Source of the DNA: Nitrospinota bacterium
GTDB taxonomy: Bacteria > Nitrospinota > Nitrospinia > JACRGO01
DNA length: 15,540 nucleotides
Reading direction: 5' to 3'
Assembly (NCBI GenBank): GCA_016212295.1
Contig: JACRGO010000205.1
Location: 1-15,540, forward strand
This document shows positions 7,855 to 14,431 of this stretch, in pieces. The notes beneath the pieces are model-generated. The model was not told the origin of the DNA, did no database searches, and saw only the letters and a list, made by a program, of their open reading frames with translations. The position numbers were made by a program, and so were the translations under genes. How positions within the stretch are numbered: position 1 is the stretch's first letter; every line of letters starts with the position of its first letter.

Positions 7855-8419
7855 ATGACCGGCATACGCCGCATTGGAAAAAGCAGCGTGATGAAAGGGG
7901 TGTGTGATCAAGCGCCCAAGGAATGGGTAAAAGCGTACCGCGATTTACAAGACATGAAAAACCCATCGGACCTCTTTTCCGTGCTTTTAAAAAGCCTCCA
8001 TAAAGATAATTTGCCCCAGGTCTATGCCTTTTGGTCCCAGGCGAAATCCATTCCGCCGAAGATCGTCGAGAAGAAACCCTGGACGTCCTGGATGAATACT
8101 ATCCCTGCCATGGAACTTCTCCACGGGAGCTTTTGTCCTGGGAAAACTTTCACAATCCAGGGAAATGTTCGACCCTTCCAGAAGCCTTCAGGACTTTTTC
8201 ATTGGCTTACTTTCCGAAAAGGCCAATTTTCCCCTCATAGAAGACCTTTTGGCGGCGGCTGTGGCGGAGTTCGGCCAATCCTTTGCCGTTGACCTGGCGG
8301 GGGTGAGCGGCGTGGTGGAGTTCGTGAAATCCGGCAAGGACAAAAACCTGCTCCTCAAAATGGACCCGGACAAAAAACTGGTGGTTGAGGCGCTGATCAG
8401 GGAGATGAAGATTGATTGA
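7855..8419 (+). pseudogene. Frameshifted remnant of a P-loop ATPase-like gene
   Basis: The frame at 7855 encodes MTGIRRIGKSSVMKGV, a Walker A motif of the kind found in 'GxRRxGKTS' ATPases, then WVKAYRDLQDMKNPSDLF, which fits the strand and DLQ turn that follow in such proteins. Protein-like sequence stops near 8075. A second frame continues with EETLDVLDEYYPCHGTSPREL (about 8070-8140). A third runs from about 8140 to the stop at 8419 (SLQDFFIGLLSEKANFPLIEDLL, then KSGKDKNLLLKMDPDKKLVVEAL). Read across the two frame changes it gives one plausible protein-like sequence. The 5' end, before the Walker A motif, is also missing. The exact ATPase family is not identifiable, and I am unsure whether the last third belongs to the same gene. 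Confidence 0.5.
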
Positions 8420-8437
8420 ATAGAGAATAGAGATAAC

Positions 8438-8464
8438 CTCACACAAAGACACAAAGACCACGAA
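8438..8464. repeat. Degenerate tract (CACAAAGA type)
   Basis: CACACAAAGACACAAAGACCACGAAG repeats an ACAAAGAC unit about every nine bases, between the ATPase remnant and the inverted-repeat element. Confidence 0.55.
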
Positions 8465-8476
8465 GAAAAAATCTTA

Positions 8477-8736
8477 GAAGCTGTTTTGAAAAAATGTTTA
8501 TACTGAATCACGAATATGAAGAAGCTCGTTAACACACCCCGGCCTTCGGCCACCCCTCTCAAGAGGGGAATTTTTCAAAGGAACAAATTTTCAGCCACCG
8601 CCGGCTTGATTTCCAGCGGTTTCCTCGATACCTTTTAATAATTCCCCTCTTGAGAGGGGTGGCCGAAGGCCGGGGTGTGTTAAGAATCTTTCCTGCTATG
8701 GCAAGCCAAACCTTAATGTTTTTTCGAGACAGCTTC
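8477..8736. mobile_element. 260-bp nested inverted-repeat element with probable target duplication
   Basis: Imperfect terminal inverted repeats lie at 8477-8498 and 8715-8736 (18 of 22 positions match by my alignment; outer ends GAAGCTGT and ACAGCTTC). Directly outside both ends is TCTTA (8472-8476 and 8737-8741), as expected for a 5-bp target duplication. Inside is a perfect 44-bp inverted repeat, 8529-8572 and 8640-8683, around a 67-base core. Each arm is a copy of the hairpin module found in the 6426-6530 element, and the right terminal repeat shares the core CYGTCTCRAAAA with it. No transposase is encoded, so it would be non-autonomous. The right duplication contains the sdhE stop codon, so the element abuts the 3' end of the sdh operon and its arms may serve as a terminator. 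Confidence 0.65.
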
Positions 8737-8738
8737 TC

Positions 8739-9611
8739 TTAGCGGCTTTGCGTGAGACTTTCCTTGAAGCGAATGATGTGCTTGGAGAGTTGAAGTTCCT
8801 TGGGGGATATGCCGAGGGCCAGTCCAACCATCTGCGGGAGGTGGAAGATGGGGACGTTCAGTTCCTTGCCCACGATCTTGGCGGATTCTGGCTGATAGGG
8901 ATCGAGATTGAGGTGGCACAGGGGGCAGGGAGTGACCATGCAGTTGGCCCCGTTTTCCTTTGCCGCGCTGATGTGATTTCCGGCCATTGTGAGGGCGTTC
9001 CGCTTGCTCATCATGACGTATGGGAAGCCGCAGCATCTAAGCCTCCCTGGATAATCCACAGGCTCTCCACCCAGGGCCCTCACAAGGTTCTCTATTTCAT
9101 CGGGATTATCAGGGTCCTTCAAGCCGGAGAGTTCGCCGGGCCGCAGCGCATAGCACCCGTAAAAGGCCCCAATGCGAAGGTCCTTAAGCGGCCTCCTGAC
9201 CATTGACTTCAGCTTGTCCGCGCCTATGTCCTCGATCAACACGTTAAGCAGGTGCCGGACCTTTACCTTCCCCCTGTATTCCAGTCCGCTCCCGGCCATG
9301 GACTTGTTGGCCTCTTCCAGTTTCTTCGGGCTTTCCTTAAGTTCCTTTTGCGCCTTTTTCATGACGCCCTGGCAGGTGCCGCAGATGTTGAGTATGTCAA
9401 GCCCCATCTTCTCCGCTATCGCGAAGGTGCGGGCGTTGAGAGTGTTGGAAAGGACGGGGTTCTGTTCGGTTATAACGCCCGCGCCGCAGCAGGTGGCGTT
9501 CGGCATGGGGACCAGTTCAATGCCGAGCTTTTTCGCGAGGGCCTCGGTCGAGGCCTTCAACTCCCTAGCCGCCCCTTGCGCCACGCATCCAGGATAAAAA
9601 GCGAATTTCAT
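8739..9611 (-). CDS. sdhE: Succinate dehydrogenase/fumarate reductase subunit E, HdrB-like CCG-domain protein
   Basis: A 290-residue protein with two cysteine-rich CCG domains, as in HdrB and in SdhE of archaeal-type (class E) succinate:quinone reductases. The first domain shows C9, C41-C42 (TCCGAG), C77 and C80; the second shows C153, C193-C194 (RCCGFP), C229 and C232. In HdrB such motifs hold a non-cubane iron-sulfur cluster at the disulfide site; in SdhE they probably help pass electrons to the membrane quinone. No membrane helix is seen, so binding would be peripheral. The ATG directly follows the sdhB stop (TAAATG). This SdhE is distinct from the E. coli SdhE flavinylation factor. No SdhF-like gene follows: the repeat element begins at the stop codon. 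Confidence 0.9.
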   Translation of the reverse strand: MKFAFYPGCVAQGAARELKASTEALAKKLGIELVPMPNATCCGAGVITEQNPVLSNTLNARTFAIAEKMGLDILNICGTCQGVMKKAQKELKESPKKLEEANKSMAGSGLEYRGKVKVRHLLNVLIEDIGADKLKSMVRRPLKDLRIGAFYGCYALRPGELSGLKDPDNPDEIENLVRALGGEPVDYPGRLRCCGFPYVMMSKRNALTMAGNHISAAKENGANCMVTPCPLCHLNLDPYQPESAKIVGKELNVPIFHLPQMVGLALGISPKELQLSKHIIRFKESLTQSR

Positions 9612-10562
9612 TTATTTAGGCTCCCCGAATTCCCTGAATATTTTTTTCACCTGGTCCATGTCCTCTATTGAATGATGGATCAGAGGGGGATTTTTTCCCC
9701 TGATGAGCATCCTGATCCCAACAGGCAGGATCTCCAGGAGTCCCTTGATGTTGAAAAAACCCATTGACTTCACCGGCAGCTCGTTTTCGTTGAGCCGTCC
9801 GCTCTTGGCGATGGAGTCAACGAACGCCTTGGCGTGGCGCGCCCCGTTGTTGTTCAACACGCCGCTGTTCAGCGCAACGTTGCGAAGCTCCACGATCCTC
9901 TCCAGCGGTTTCGCGTCGGTCGGGCACCTCTGGCTGCATTCCCCGCAGTGGGTGCAGTCCCAAATCCCCTTCTCCTTGCTCAGCTTGGAGATACGCTCGA
10001 ATTGTTTTTTGTCCCGGCTGTCGCACACGAAGCGTTGGGCCTTTGCCAGGGCGGTTGGGCCGAGGTATTCCTTGTCGACTTCCTCAGAACAGCAATCCGA
10101 GAAACATGAGGCGCACATGATGCAGGTGGAGGCGGCGTCGATCTTATGAAAGTCCTCCGGGCTTTGCAGGCGTTCCACGCCGGGCGAGACCTCTTCATCG
10201 TTCACCAGCCAGGGCATGACCTTTTCCACCTTCTCCCAAAACGGCTCAAGGTCAACCGCCAGGTCCTTTATGACCGTCATGTTGCCCAGGGGTTCCAGGA
10301 CCACAAGGTTGTTTTTTATTACGTCCTTTGCCTGGGTCTTGCACGCGAGCCTTGCGTGACCGTTCACCTTCATGGCGCAGGAGCCGCAAATGGCGCTCCG
10401 GCATGACATGCGGTAAGAGAGGGTCCCGTCCTGGGTCCACTTGATGAGGTTCACGCAGTCGAGGAGGGTCGCCCCTTGCGGTACCTCCAACTCGTATTCC
10501 TGGAAGCGCGGAGCTTGGTCCTTTTGCGGGTCAAAGCGTCTTATTTTGAATTTTGTTTTCAT
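9612..10562 (-). CDS. sdhB: Succinate dehydrogenase/fumarate reductase iron-sulfur subunit
   Basis: Electron-transfer subunit of 316 residues from the chosen ATG. The [2Fe-2S] ligands are C54, C59, C62 and C74 (CRSAICGSC and later LAC). The C-terminal half has C147, C150, C153, C157 and C203, C206, C209, C213. Aligned to E. coli SdhB, C206 replaces the isoleucine that leaves the third cluster as [3Fe-4S], so a second [4Fe-4S] cluster is expected, as reported for archaeal class E enzymes. The sequence continues about 75 residues past that motif, longer than classical SdhB. An open frame reaches back to 10634, but those 24 extra residues come from a hairpin repeat. The chosen ATG gives MKTKFKIRRFDP, a normal SdhB start, preceded by an A-rich leader rather than a Shine-Dalgarno. 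Confidence 0.93.
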   Translation of the reverse strand: MKTKFKIRRFDPQKDQAPRFQEYELEVPQGATLLDCVNLIKWTQDGTLSYRMSCRSAICGSCAMKVNGHARLACKTQAKDVIKNNLVVLEPLGNMTVIKDLAVDLEPFWEKVEKVMPWLVNDEEVSPGVERLQSPEDFHKIDAASTCIMCASCFSDCCSEEVDKEYLGPTALAKAQRFVCDSRDKKQFERISKLSKEKGIWDCTHCGECSQRCPTDAKPLERIVELRNVALNSGVLNNNGARHAKAFVDSIAKSGRLNENELPVKSMGFFNIKGLLEILPVGIRMLIRGKNPPLIHHSIEDMDQVKKIFREFGEPK

Positions 10563-10574
10563 TTTTTTAATGGA

Positions 10575-10622
10575 ACGAGGCGGAGCCTCGTGGTCCTGCA
10601 TTCCCAGGCAGGAGCCTGGGAA
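10575..10622. repeat. Double-hairpin repeat between sdhA and sdhB
   Basis: Two adjacent perfect hairpins: ACGAGGC/GCCTCGT (10575-10581 and 10585-10591, 3-base loop) and TTCCCAGGC/GCCTGGGAA (10601-10609 and 10614-10622, 4-base loop). This looks like a dispersed intergenic repeat unit. In the sdh mRNA it could shield the sdhBE part from decay or set subunit ratio; that is inference. Confidence 0.65.
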
Positions 10623-10650
10623 CAAGAAAAACATTAAATTTTAATTTGTA

Positions 10651-10676
10651 AATCTCAAATTTCAAATTTCAAATCC
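10651..10676. repeat. Degenerate heptamer tract (TTCAAAT type)
   Basis: CTCAAAT, TTCAAAT, TTCAAAT in direct succession in the sdhA-sdhB gap, immediately after the sdhA stop in transcription order. Confidence 0.6.
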
Positions 10677-10683
10677 AAAATTA

Positions 10684-12402
10684 CTAATACTTTCTTTCCT
10701 CAGGCCGGTGCTTGGTGATGGCCACCGGCTTGTATTTAAGCTCAATGCCTCCGTCAGCGGCCTTGGCTGCCAGGGTGTGCTTCAGCCATTTCACGTCGTC
10801 GCGTTTCGGGAAATCCTTCCTTGCGTGGCCGCCTCGGCTCTCCTCGCGGGCCAGCGCGCCGGTGACGATGATCTCGGAAAAATCCAGCATATTGCGAAGT
10901 TCGATGGCTTCTATTATTTCAGTGTTGAAATTGGTCCCCTTGTCCATGATCTTGCCCTTGGGGAACCTGGCCTGTAGACCCTTCACTGCTTTCAGGCATT
11001 CTTCCAGCCTGGTCTTGTCGCGAAAGACCCCGCAGCGGTCCATCATGTTGTCCTTGAGCGAGTTGCGTATGTCGTTCATGGACTCCGTGCCGGGCGAGTC
11101 CAGGATGTCCGATATTTCCTTCTTCACCTTCCCGATTTCCTCTTCCTCGTTGACTGGCGGGAAGTCCTTGTTTCTGGTCTCTTCAAGGACGGTCTTGCCG
11201 GTCCTCCTGCCGAATACCAGCGCGTCAAGCAGTGAGTTGGTGCCTAGGCGGTTTGCGCCGTGGACCGACACGCAGGCGCACTCGCCCGCTGCGAAGAAGC
11301 CGGTGATCCTGGTCTTCTTGTCGTCTATAATAACGCGGCCGTCGTTGTCCGTTGGAATTCCGCCCATGGAATAATGGGCCGTGGGCTGGATGAGTATGGG
11401 CTCCTCGACCATGTCCATTCCTATGAAATCTATGCCTAGCTGCCTCACCTGCGGCAGGCGCTCCAGTATCTTCTCCCTGCCAAGGTGTCTCATGTCGAGA
11501 TGGATCGCCTTGCCGTTTGGGCCGACGCCCCGGCCTTCGTCGATCTCGGTCTGCTCGGAGCGCGAGACTATGTCCCTTGGGGCCAGCTCCATTCTGGAGG
11601 AGGCATACTTTTCCATGAAGCGCTCCCCCTTGCTGTTCAATAGATAGCCGCCTTCTCCCCTTGCGGCCTCGGAGACGAGTATGCCCTGGCCGAAGAGCCC
11701 GGTCGGGTGGAACTGCACGAACTCCATGTCCTGCAACGGCAACCCGACGCGGTAAGCGGCCATAATGCCGTCGCCGGTGCTGGCGAAGGCGTTGGATGTG
11801 ATGCTGAAGGCCCTGCCGTATCCGCCCGTTGCGAAGATGACAGAGCGGACGCGGATCACCTCTATCTTGCGGGTCTTTATGTCCATCGCCGTTATGCCGC
11901 CGCACACGCCGTCCTTGATAATCAAAGAGAGGAGATAGAATTCGGAGTAGATCGTGAGGTCCTTTTTCCGCCTCATCACCTGCTCGTGAAGGGTGTGGAG
12001 CAGGGCGTGACCCGTGCGGTCAGCCGCGTAGCATGACCGCGGCCTGGAATGTCCGCCGAAGTCCCTTTGCGCTATCTTGCCTTCCGGGGTGCGGCTGAAG
12101 GGGCATCCGAAGTGCTCCATTTCCCGGATGGTCGTGGGGGCGTCCTTGGCCATGATCTCAATCGCGTCCTGGTCCCCCAGGTAATCGCTGCCCTTGACGG
12201 TGTCGAACATGTGAAGTTCCCAGTTATCGTCCTTGGCTTCATTCGCCAGGGACGCGGCGACCCCGCCCTGGGCCGCGCCGGAATGGGAGCGGGAGGGATA
12301 CACCTTGGTGACTATGGCGGTGTTGAGTTCGCCGCAAACCTCAAGGGCGGCGCGCATTCCCGCCAGGCCTGATCCTACTATGACAACGTCGTGTTGAAGC
12401 AT
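10684..12402 (-). CDS. sdhA: Succinate dehydrogenase/fumarate reductase flavoprotein subunit
   Basis: Catalytic subunit of 572 residues, normal length. It oxidises succinate to fumarate, or the reverse, on covalently bound FAD at the cytoplasmic face. Visible features: dinucleotide-binding GSGLAG (10-15), the flavin-linking His40 in [11 protein letters not shown], the substrate loop FHPTG (231-235), the catalytic arginine region RDIVSR (276-281), [13 protein letters not shown] (340-352) with substrate-binding H343, and the FAD-binding [14 protein letters not shown] (381-394). Presence of H40 argues for a true quinone-linked enzyme rather than a soluble fumarate reductase or L-aspartate oxidase. 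The ATG follows an A-rich leader without Shine-Dalgarno. sdhB follows after a repeat-filled gap of about 120 bases. Confidence 0.98.
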   Translation of the reverse strand: MLQHDVVIVGSGLAGMRAALEVCGELNTAIVTKVYPSRSHSGAAQGGVAASLANEAKDDNWELHMFDTVKGSDYLGDQDAIEIMAKDAPTTIREMEHFGCPFSRTPEGKIAQRDFGGHSRPRSCYAADRTGHALLHTLHEQVMRRKKDLTIYSEFYLLSLIIKDGVCGGITAMDIKTRKIEVIRVRSVIFATGGYGRAFSITSNAFASTGDGIMAAYRVGLPLQDMEFVQFHPTGLFGQGILVSEAARGEGGYLLNSKGERFMEKYASSRMELAPRDIVSRSEQTEIDEGRGVGPNGKAIHLDMRHLGREKILERLPQVRQLGIDFIGMDMVEEPILIQPTAHYSMGGIPTDNDGRVIIDDKKTRITGFFAAGECACVSVHGANRLGTNSLLDALVFGRRTGKTVLEETRNKDFPPVNEEEEIGKVKKEISDILDSPGTESMNDIRNSLKDNMMDRCGVFRDKTRLEECLKAVKGLQARFPKGKIMDKGTNFNTEIIEAIELRNMLDFSEIIVTGALAREESRGGHARKDFPKRDDVKWLKHTLAAKAADGGIELKYKPVAITKHRPEERKY

Positions 12403-12438
12403 TTTAATTTTTTCCCAGTATTTTTTTTGCCGCGAAGG

Positions 12439-12729
12439 TCATGCGGGTATGGCTAGTTTTTCTACTTCTTTAAGGTTAAATCTCTTTCTTGCCAGCCACA
12501 AATTGTAATTGTCTTGCATTATCAGCCAGCTTTCCGGCGACCGGCCTAATGTTTTGGAGAGACGCAAGGCCATCTCCGGCGTAATTTTACCTTGACCGTT
12601 GATCAAACGATTAAAGGTTGAAGGCGACACCTTCAACTTCTCGGCCACCATGCGGTAACTGATGCAATAAGGATCAAGAAAAACTTCCTTGATGAATTCT
12701 CCCGGATGGGGTGGATTGAACATACTCAT
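12439..12729 (-). CDS. higA: HigA-type antitoxin, XRE family
   Basis: DNA-binding antitoxin of 96 residues. The opening FNPPHPGEFIKE is the hallmark of the HigA/VapI branch. The helix-turn-helix spans about residues 24-46 (RMVAEKLKVSPSTFNRLING), followed by a helix with PEMALRLSKTLGRSPESWL. It should bind HigB and repress the operon. The ATG shares one base with the higB stop (TGATG), so translation is coupled. A second ATG two codons on (MSMF) is an alternative start. It ends 36 bases before sdhA. Confidence 0.93.
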   Translation of the reverse strand: MSMFNPPHPGEFIKEVFLDPYCISYRMVAEKLKVSPSTFNRLINGQGKITPEMALRLSKTLGRSPESWLIMQDNYNLWLARKRFNLKEVEKLAIPA

Positions 12730-13007
12730 CAGTGGTAATCCTCATAATCAACTAAATAGGCATTGCCATTTTCAAACATGAAAATCATCCGCCAATTTTT
12801 ATCGACGTCTATTGCCCAAAAATCTTTTTTGTCTCCCTTCAAGGGATGAAGCCGATATCCAGGCAAATCCATGTCCTCAATACAAGTCGCGGTTTCCAGC
12901 GCGGTCAGTTGCATTCGCAATTTTTTGCGATGCTTGCCTTGAATGCCCGCTGTGCTGCCTGTTTCATGGAATTTTCTAAGTCCCTTGTGCTTGAACGACT
13001 TAATCAT
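12729..13007 (-). CDS. higB: HigB-type toxin, RelE superfamily mRNA interferase
   Basis: Toxin of 92 residues, full family length. The family pattern is intact: IKSFKHKGLRKFHETG at the start, LPGYRLHPLKGDKKDFWAIDV in the middle and NWRMIFMFENGNAYLVDYEDYH at the end. Relatives cleave mRNA on the ribosome and are neutralised by HigA. Toxin-before-antitoxin order is normal for higBA. No Shine-Dalgarno precedes the ATG, and a consensus -10 lies only five bases before it, so translation may be leaderless. The pair sits in an accessory patch between the fumarase and sdh genes. Confidence 0.94.
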   Translation of the reverse strand: MIKSFKHKGLRKFHETGSTAGIQGKHRKKLRMQLTALETATCIEDMDLPGYRLHPLKGDKKDFWAIDVDKNWRMIFMFENGNAYLVDYEDYH

Positions 13008-13012
13008 GCCGA

Positions 13013-13041
13013 ATTATAGCGCATGATTCCAAAGGCAACAA
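13013..13041 (-). promoter_or_regulatory. Probable higBA promoter
   Basis: On the minus strand, TTGTTG (13041-13036) and TATAAT (13018-13013) are separated by 17 bases. The -10 is a perfect consensus; the -35 matches three of six. A start about seven bases further would fall at or next to the higB ATG. Confidence 0.5.
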
Positions 13042-13178
13042 GGCTCGTTCAGTTTTCAACCGCTTGTTCTTTCTCCATTTTTTGCACAACGAATTGAATC
13101 AATGGTCATGCCCTATAGCAAAAATATAAAAGCATTGGATAGGACCCAAGACTATTCCATGGAGGCATGCTTGCATGG

Positions 13179-13697
13179 TCAAATGGGCCTACTGTCCATG
13201 CCCTGATTGTTTATGATGCCAATTAATTTTCTGAGAGAGTTATTGCAAAGTTCCCCAAGAAAGAATAATTCCTTAATGCTAATAGCCTTAAATAGTGACG
13301 CACCTATGCTAACTTTAGACAAATCAAAAGAAATGTTGATTTCAAATTTTTTATTTTTATCATTATATAATTCCGGGAAATATTTTGTACCATCGTATTT
13401 AAAAGAAATTGCGCCATCATTATGCCTCGTTTTTAACTCTACGATAGTATCGCCTTGCATATCCCATTTTTTTAGTTCAACCTTTTCAGTATAATTATGA
13501 GACAAAAAATGCCGAACGACGTCAATGCCTCTGCATTCCATATTCAGCAAATTTATTCTATCGTGCCGGATATCGGAAATATAGCTCCTTAGTAAATATA
13601 AAATTCCAGTTTGTGACCAAGTATAGCTATGAGCATCTTTAATAGCTTTGATTTCATCCTTGTTTAGCTTTTCAACTATAGTTTTTATATCTTCCAT
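13179..13697 (-). CDS. AT-rich protein of unknown function
   Basis: A 172-residue protein that I do not recognise. It is predicted soluble, lysine- and asparagine-rich, with helices at the start (MEDIKTIVEKLNKDEIKAI) and near the end (SLFKAISIKELFFLGELCN), and strand-like sequence between them (DTIVELKTRHNDGAISFKYDG). No signal peptide, membrane helix or catalytic motif is evident. Codon use is clearly more AT-rich than in the fumarase gene 18 bases upstream, which points to recent acquisition. There is no convincing Shine-Dalgarno. It lies next to higBA, so a role in a defence or accessory module is conceivable but has no direct support. It may be co-transcribed with the fumarase genes. Confidence 0.65.
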   Translation of the reverse strand: MEDIKTIVEKLNKDEIKAIKDAHSYTWSQTGILYLLRSYISDIRHDRINLLNMECRGIDVVRHFLSHNYTEKVELKKWDMQGDTIVELKTRHNDGAISFKYDGTKYFPELYNDKNKKFEINISFDLSKVSIGASLFKAISIKELFFLGELCNNSLRKLIGIINNQGMDSRPI

Positions 13698-13715
13698 AAC
13701 TTTGCCAAGTTCATT

Positions 13716-14276
13716 TTATTCGTTGACCGCGTACAATTTCTTCCCCATCTGGTAAAGGTCGTTTCCCTCCACGTCGTTGACCACCACCACCTCGAAGTCC
13801 TCCACCTCCATACGCCGCACGGCTTCGGGTCCAAGGTCTTCGTAGGCCACGAGGTCCACCTTTTTAATGCACCTGGCGATGAGCGCCCCGGCCCCGCCTA
13901 TGGCCGCGAAGTATACGCAGCCATGCTTGCAGCCGGCCTCCACGACCTCTTTCGCGCGGTTTCCCTTGCCGATCATTCCTCGCATCCCGACTTCCATGAG
14001 CCTCGGCGCATACTGGTCCATCCTGTAGCTTGTGGTAGGACCGGCCGAGCCCACCACCTGCCCAGGCTTGGCAGGCGCCGGACCAACATAATATATGATT
14101 TGGCCCTTGATATCAAAGGGCAGCGCCTTCCCCTCGTCCAGCAGGGCCACAAGCCGTTTGTGGGCCGCGTCGCGGGCAGTGTATATGGCCCCGTTCAGAA
14201 GAACGCGGTCCCCGGCCCTGAGCCTTTTTACATCTTCTTCCTTAAGTGGAGTTGTGAGCCGGACAGGTTCGGACAT
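13716..14276 (-). CDS. Fumarate hydratase class I, beta subunit
   Basis: Beta subunit, 186 residues, of the two-subunit iron-sulfur fumarase/tartrate dehydratase family, catalysing fumarate to malate. The usual sequence landmarks are present: LRAGDRVLLNGAIYTARDAAHKR (19-41), YYVGPAP (62-68), GSAGPTTSYRMDQYAP (76-91), MIGKG (101-105) and YFAAIGGAGAL (122-132). The length is normal for the separate C-terminal subunit. It follows the alpha gene after a repeat-filled gap of about 150 bases. The ATG follows a run of A without Shine-Dalgarno. Sequence alone does not fully separate fumarase from L(+)-tartrate dehydratase, but the neighbouring sdh genes favour fumarase. Confidence 0.95.
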   Translation of the reverse strand: MSEPVRLTTPLKEEDVKRLRAGDRVLLNGAIYTARDAAHKRLVALLDEGKALPFDIKGQIIYYVGPAPAKPGQVVGSAGPTTSYRMDQYAPRLMEVGMRGMIGKGNRAKEVVEAGCKHGCVYFAAIGGAGALIARCIKKVDLVAYEDLGPEAVRRMEVEDFEVVVVNDVEGNDLYQMGKKLYAVNE

Positions 14277-14288
14277 TTTTTTTATTTT

Positions 14289-14320
14289 AGATTTACGATT
14301 TCAGATTTCAGATTTGAAAT
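14289..14320. repeat. Degenerate heptamer tract (AGATTTC type)
   Basis: AGATTTA, CGATTTC, AGATTTC, AGATTTG in succession, just upstream of the fumarase beta start on the minus strand. Confidence 0.6.
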
Positions 14321-14389
14321 ACAGCCAAAATTATTTTTGTTGTAATATCCATGCAGCCAGTGAAATCCGTTGTTAATTTTTTTTAAAAT

Positions 14390-14431
14390 CTCAAATCTCA
14401 AATTTTAAATCTTAAATCTTAAATCTTAAAT
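14390..14431. repeat. Six tandem heptamers (CTTAAAT type)
   Basis: Six consecutive 7-bp units: CTCAAAT, CTCAAAT, TTTAAAT and three CTTAAAT. It ends at the stop codon of the fumarase alpha gene and is the cleanest heptamer tract in the window. Confidence 0.75.

Larger units (their letters stand above)
7470..8738. other. Decayed, repeat-rich region without an intact gene
   Basis: About 1.27 kb between the permease gene and sdhE. It contains, in order, two short-period repeat tracts (7537-7577 and 7642-7673), a 10-bp-stem hairpin (7737-7760), a frameshifted ATPase remnant (about 7855-8419), a CACAAAGA tract (8438-8464) and a 260-bp inverted-repeat element (8477-8736). No full-length protein is encoded. 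Confidence 0.75.

Noticed and set aside
10563-10634. Upstream start for SdhB at 10634
   Set aside because: The extra residues derive from a hairpin repeat and do not resemble an SdhB N-terminus; the ATG at 10562 does.
11225-11905. Long open frame of 226 codons on the minus strand inside sdhA
   Set aside because: It is an out-of-frame shadow of sdhA: arginine- and histidine-rich, low in hydrophobic residues, with no ribosome binding site.
14390-14431. Heptamer array considered as a CRISPR array
   Set aside because: Units are 7 bases and contiguous, with no spacers and no cas genes nearby.
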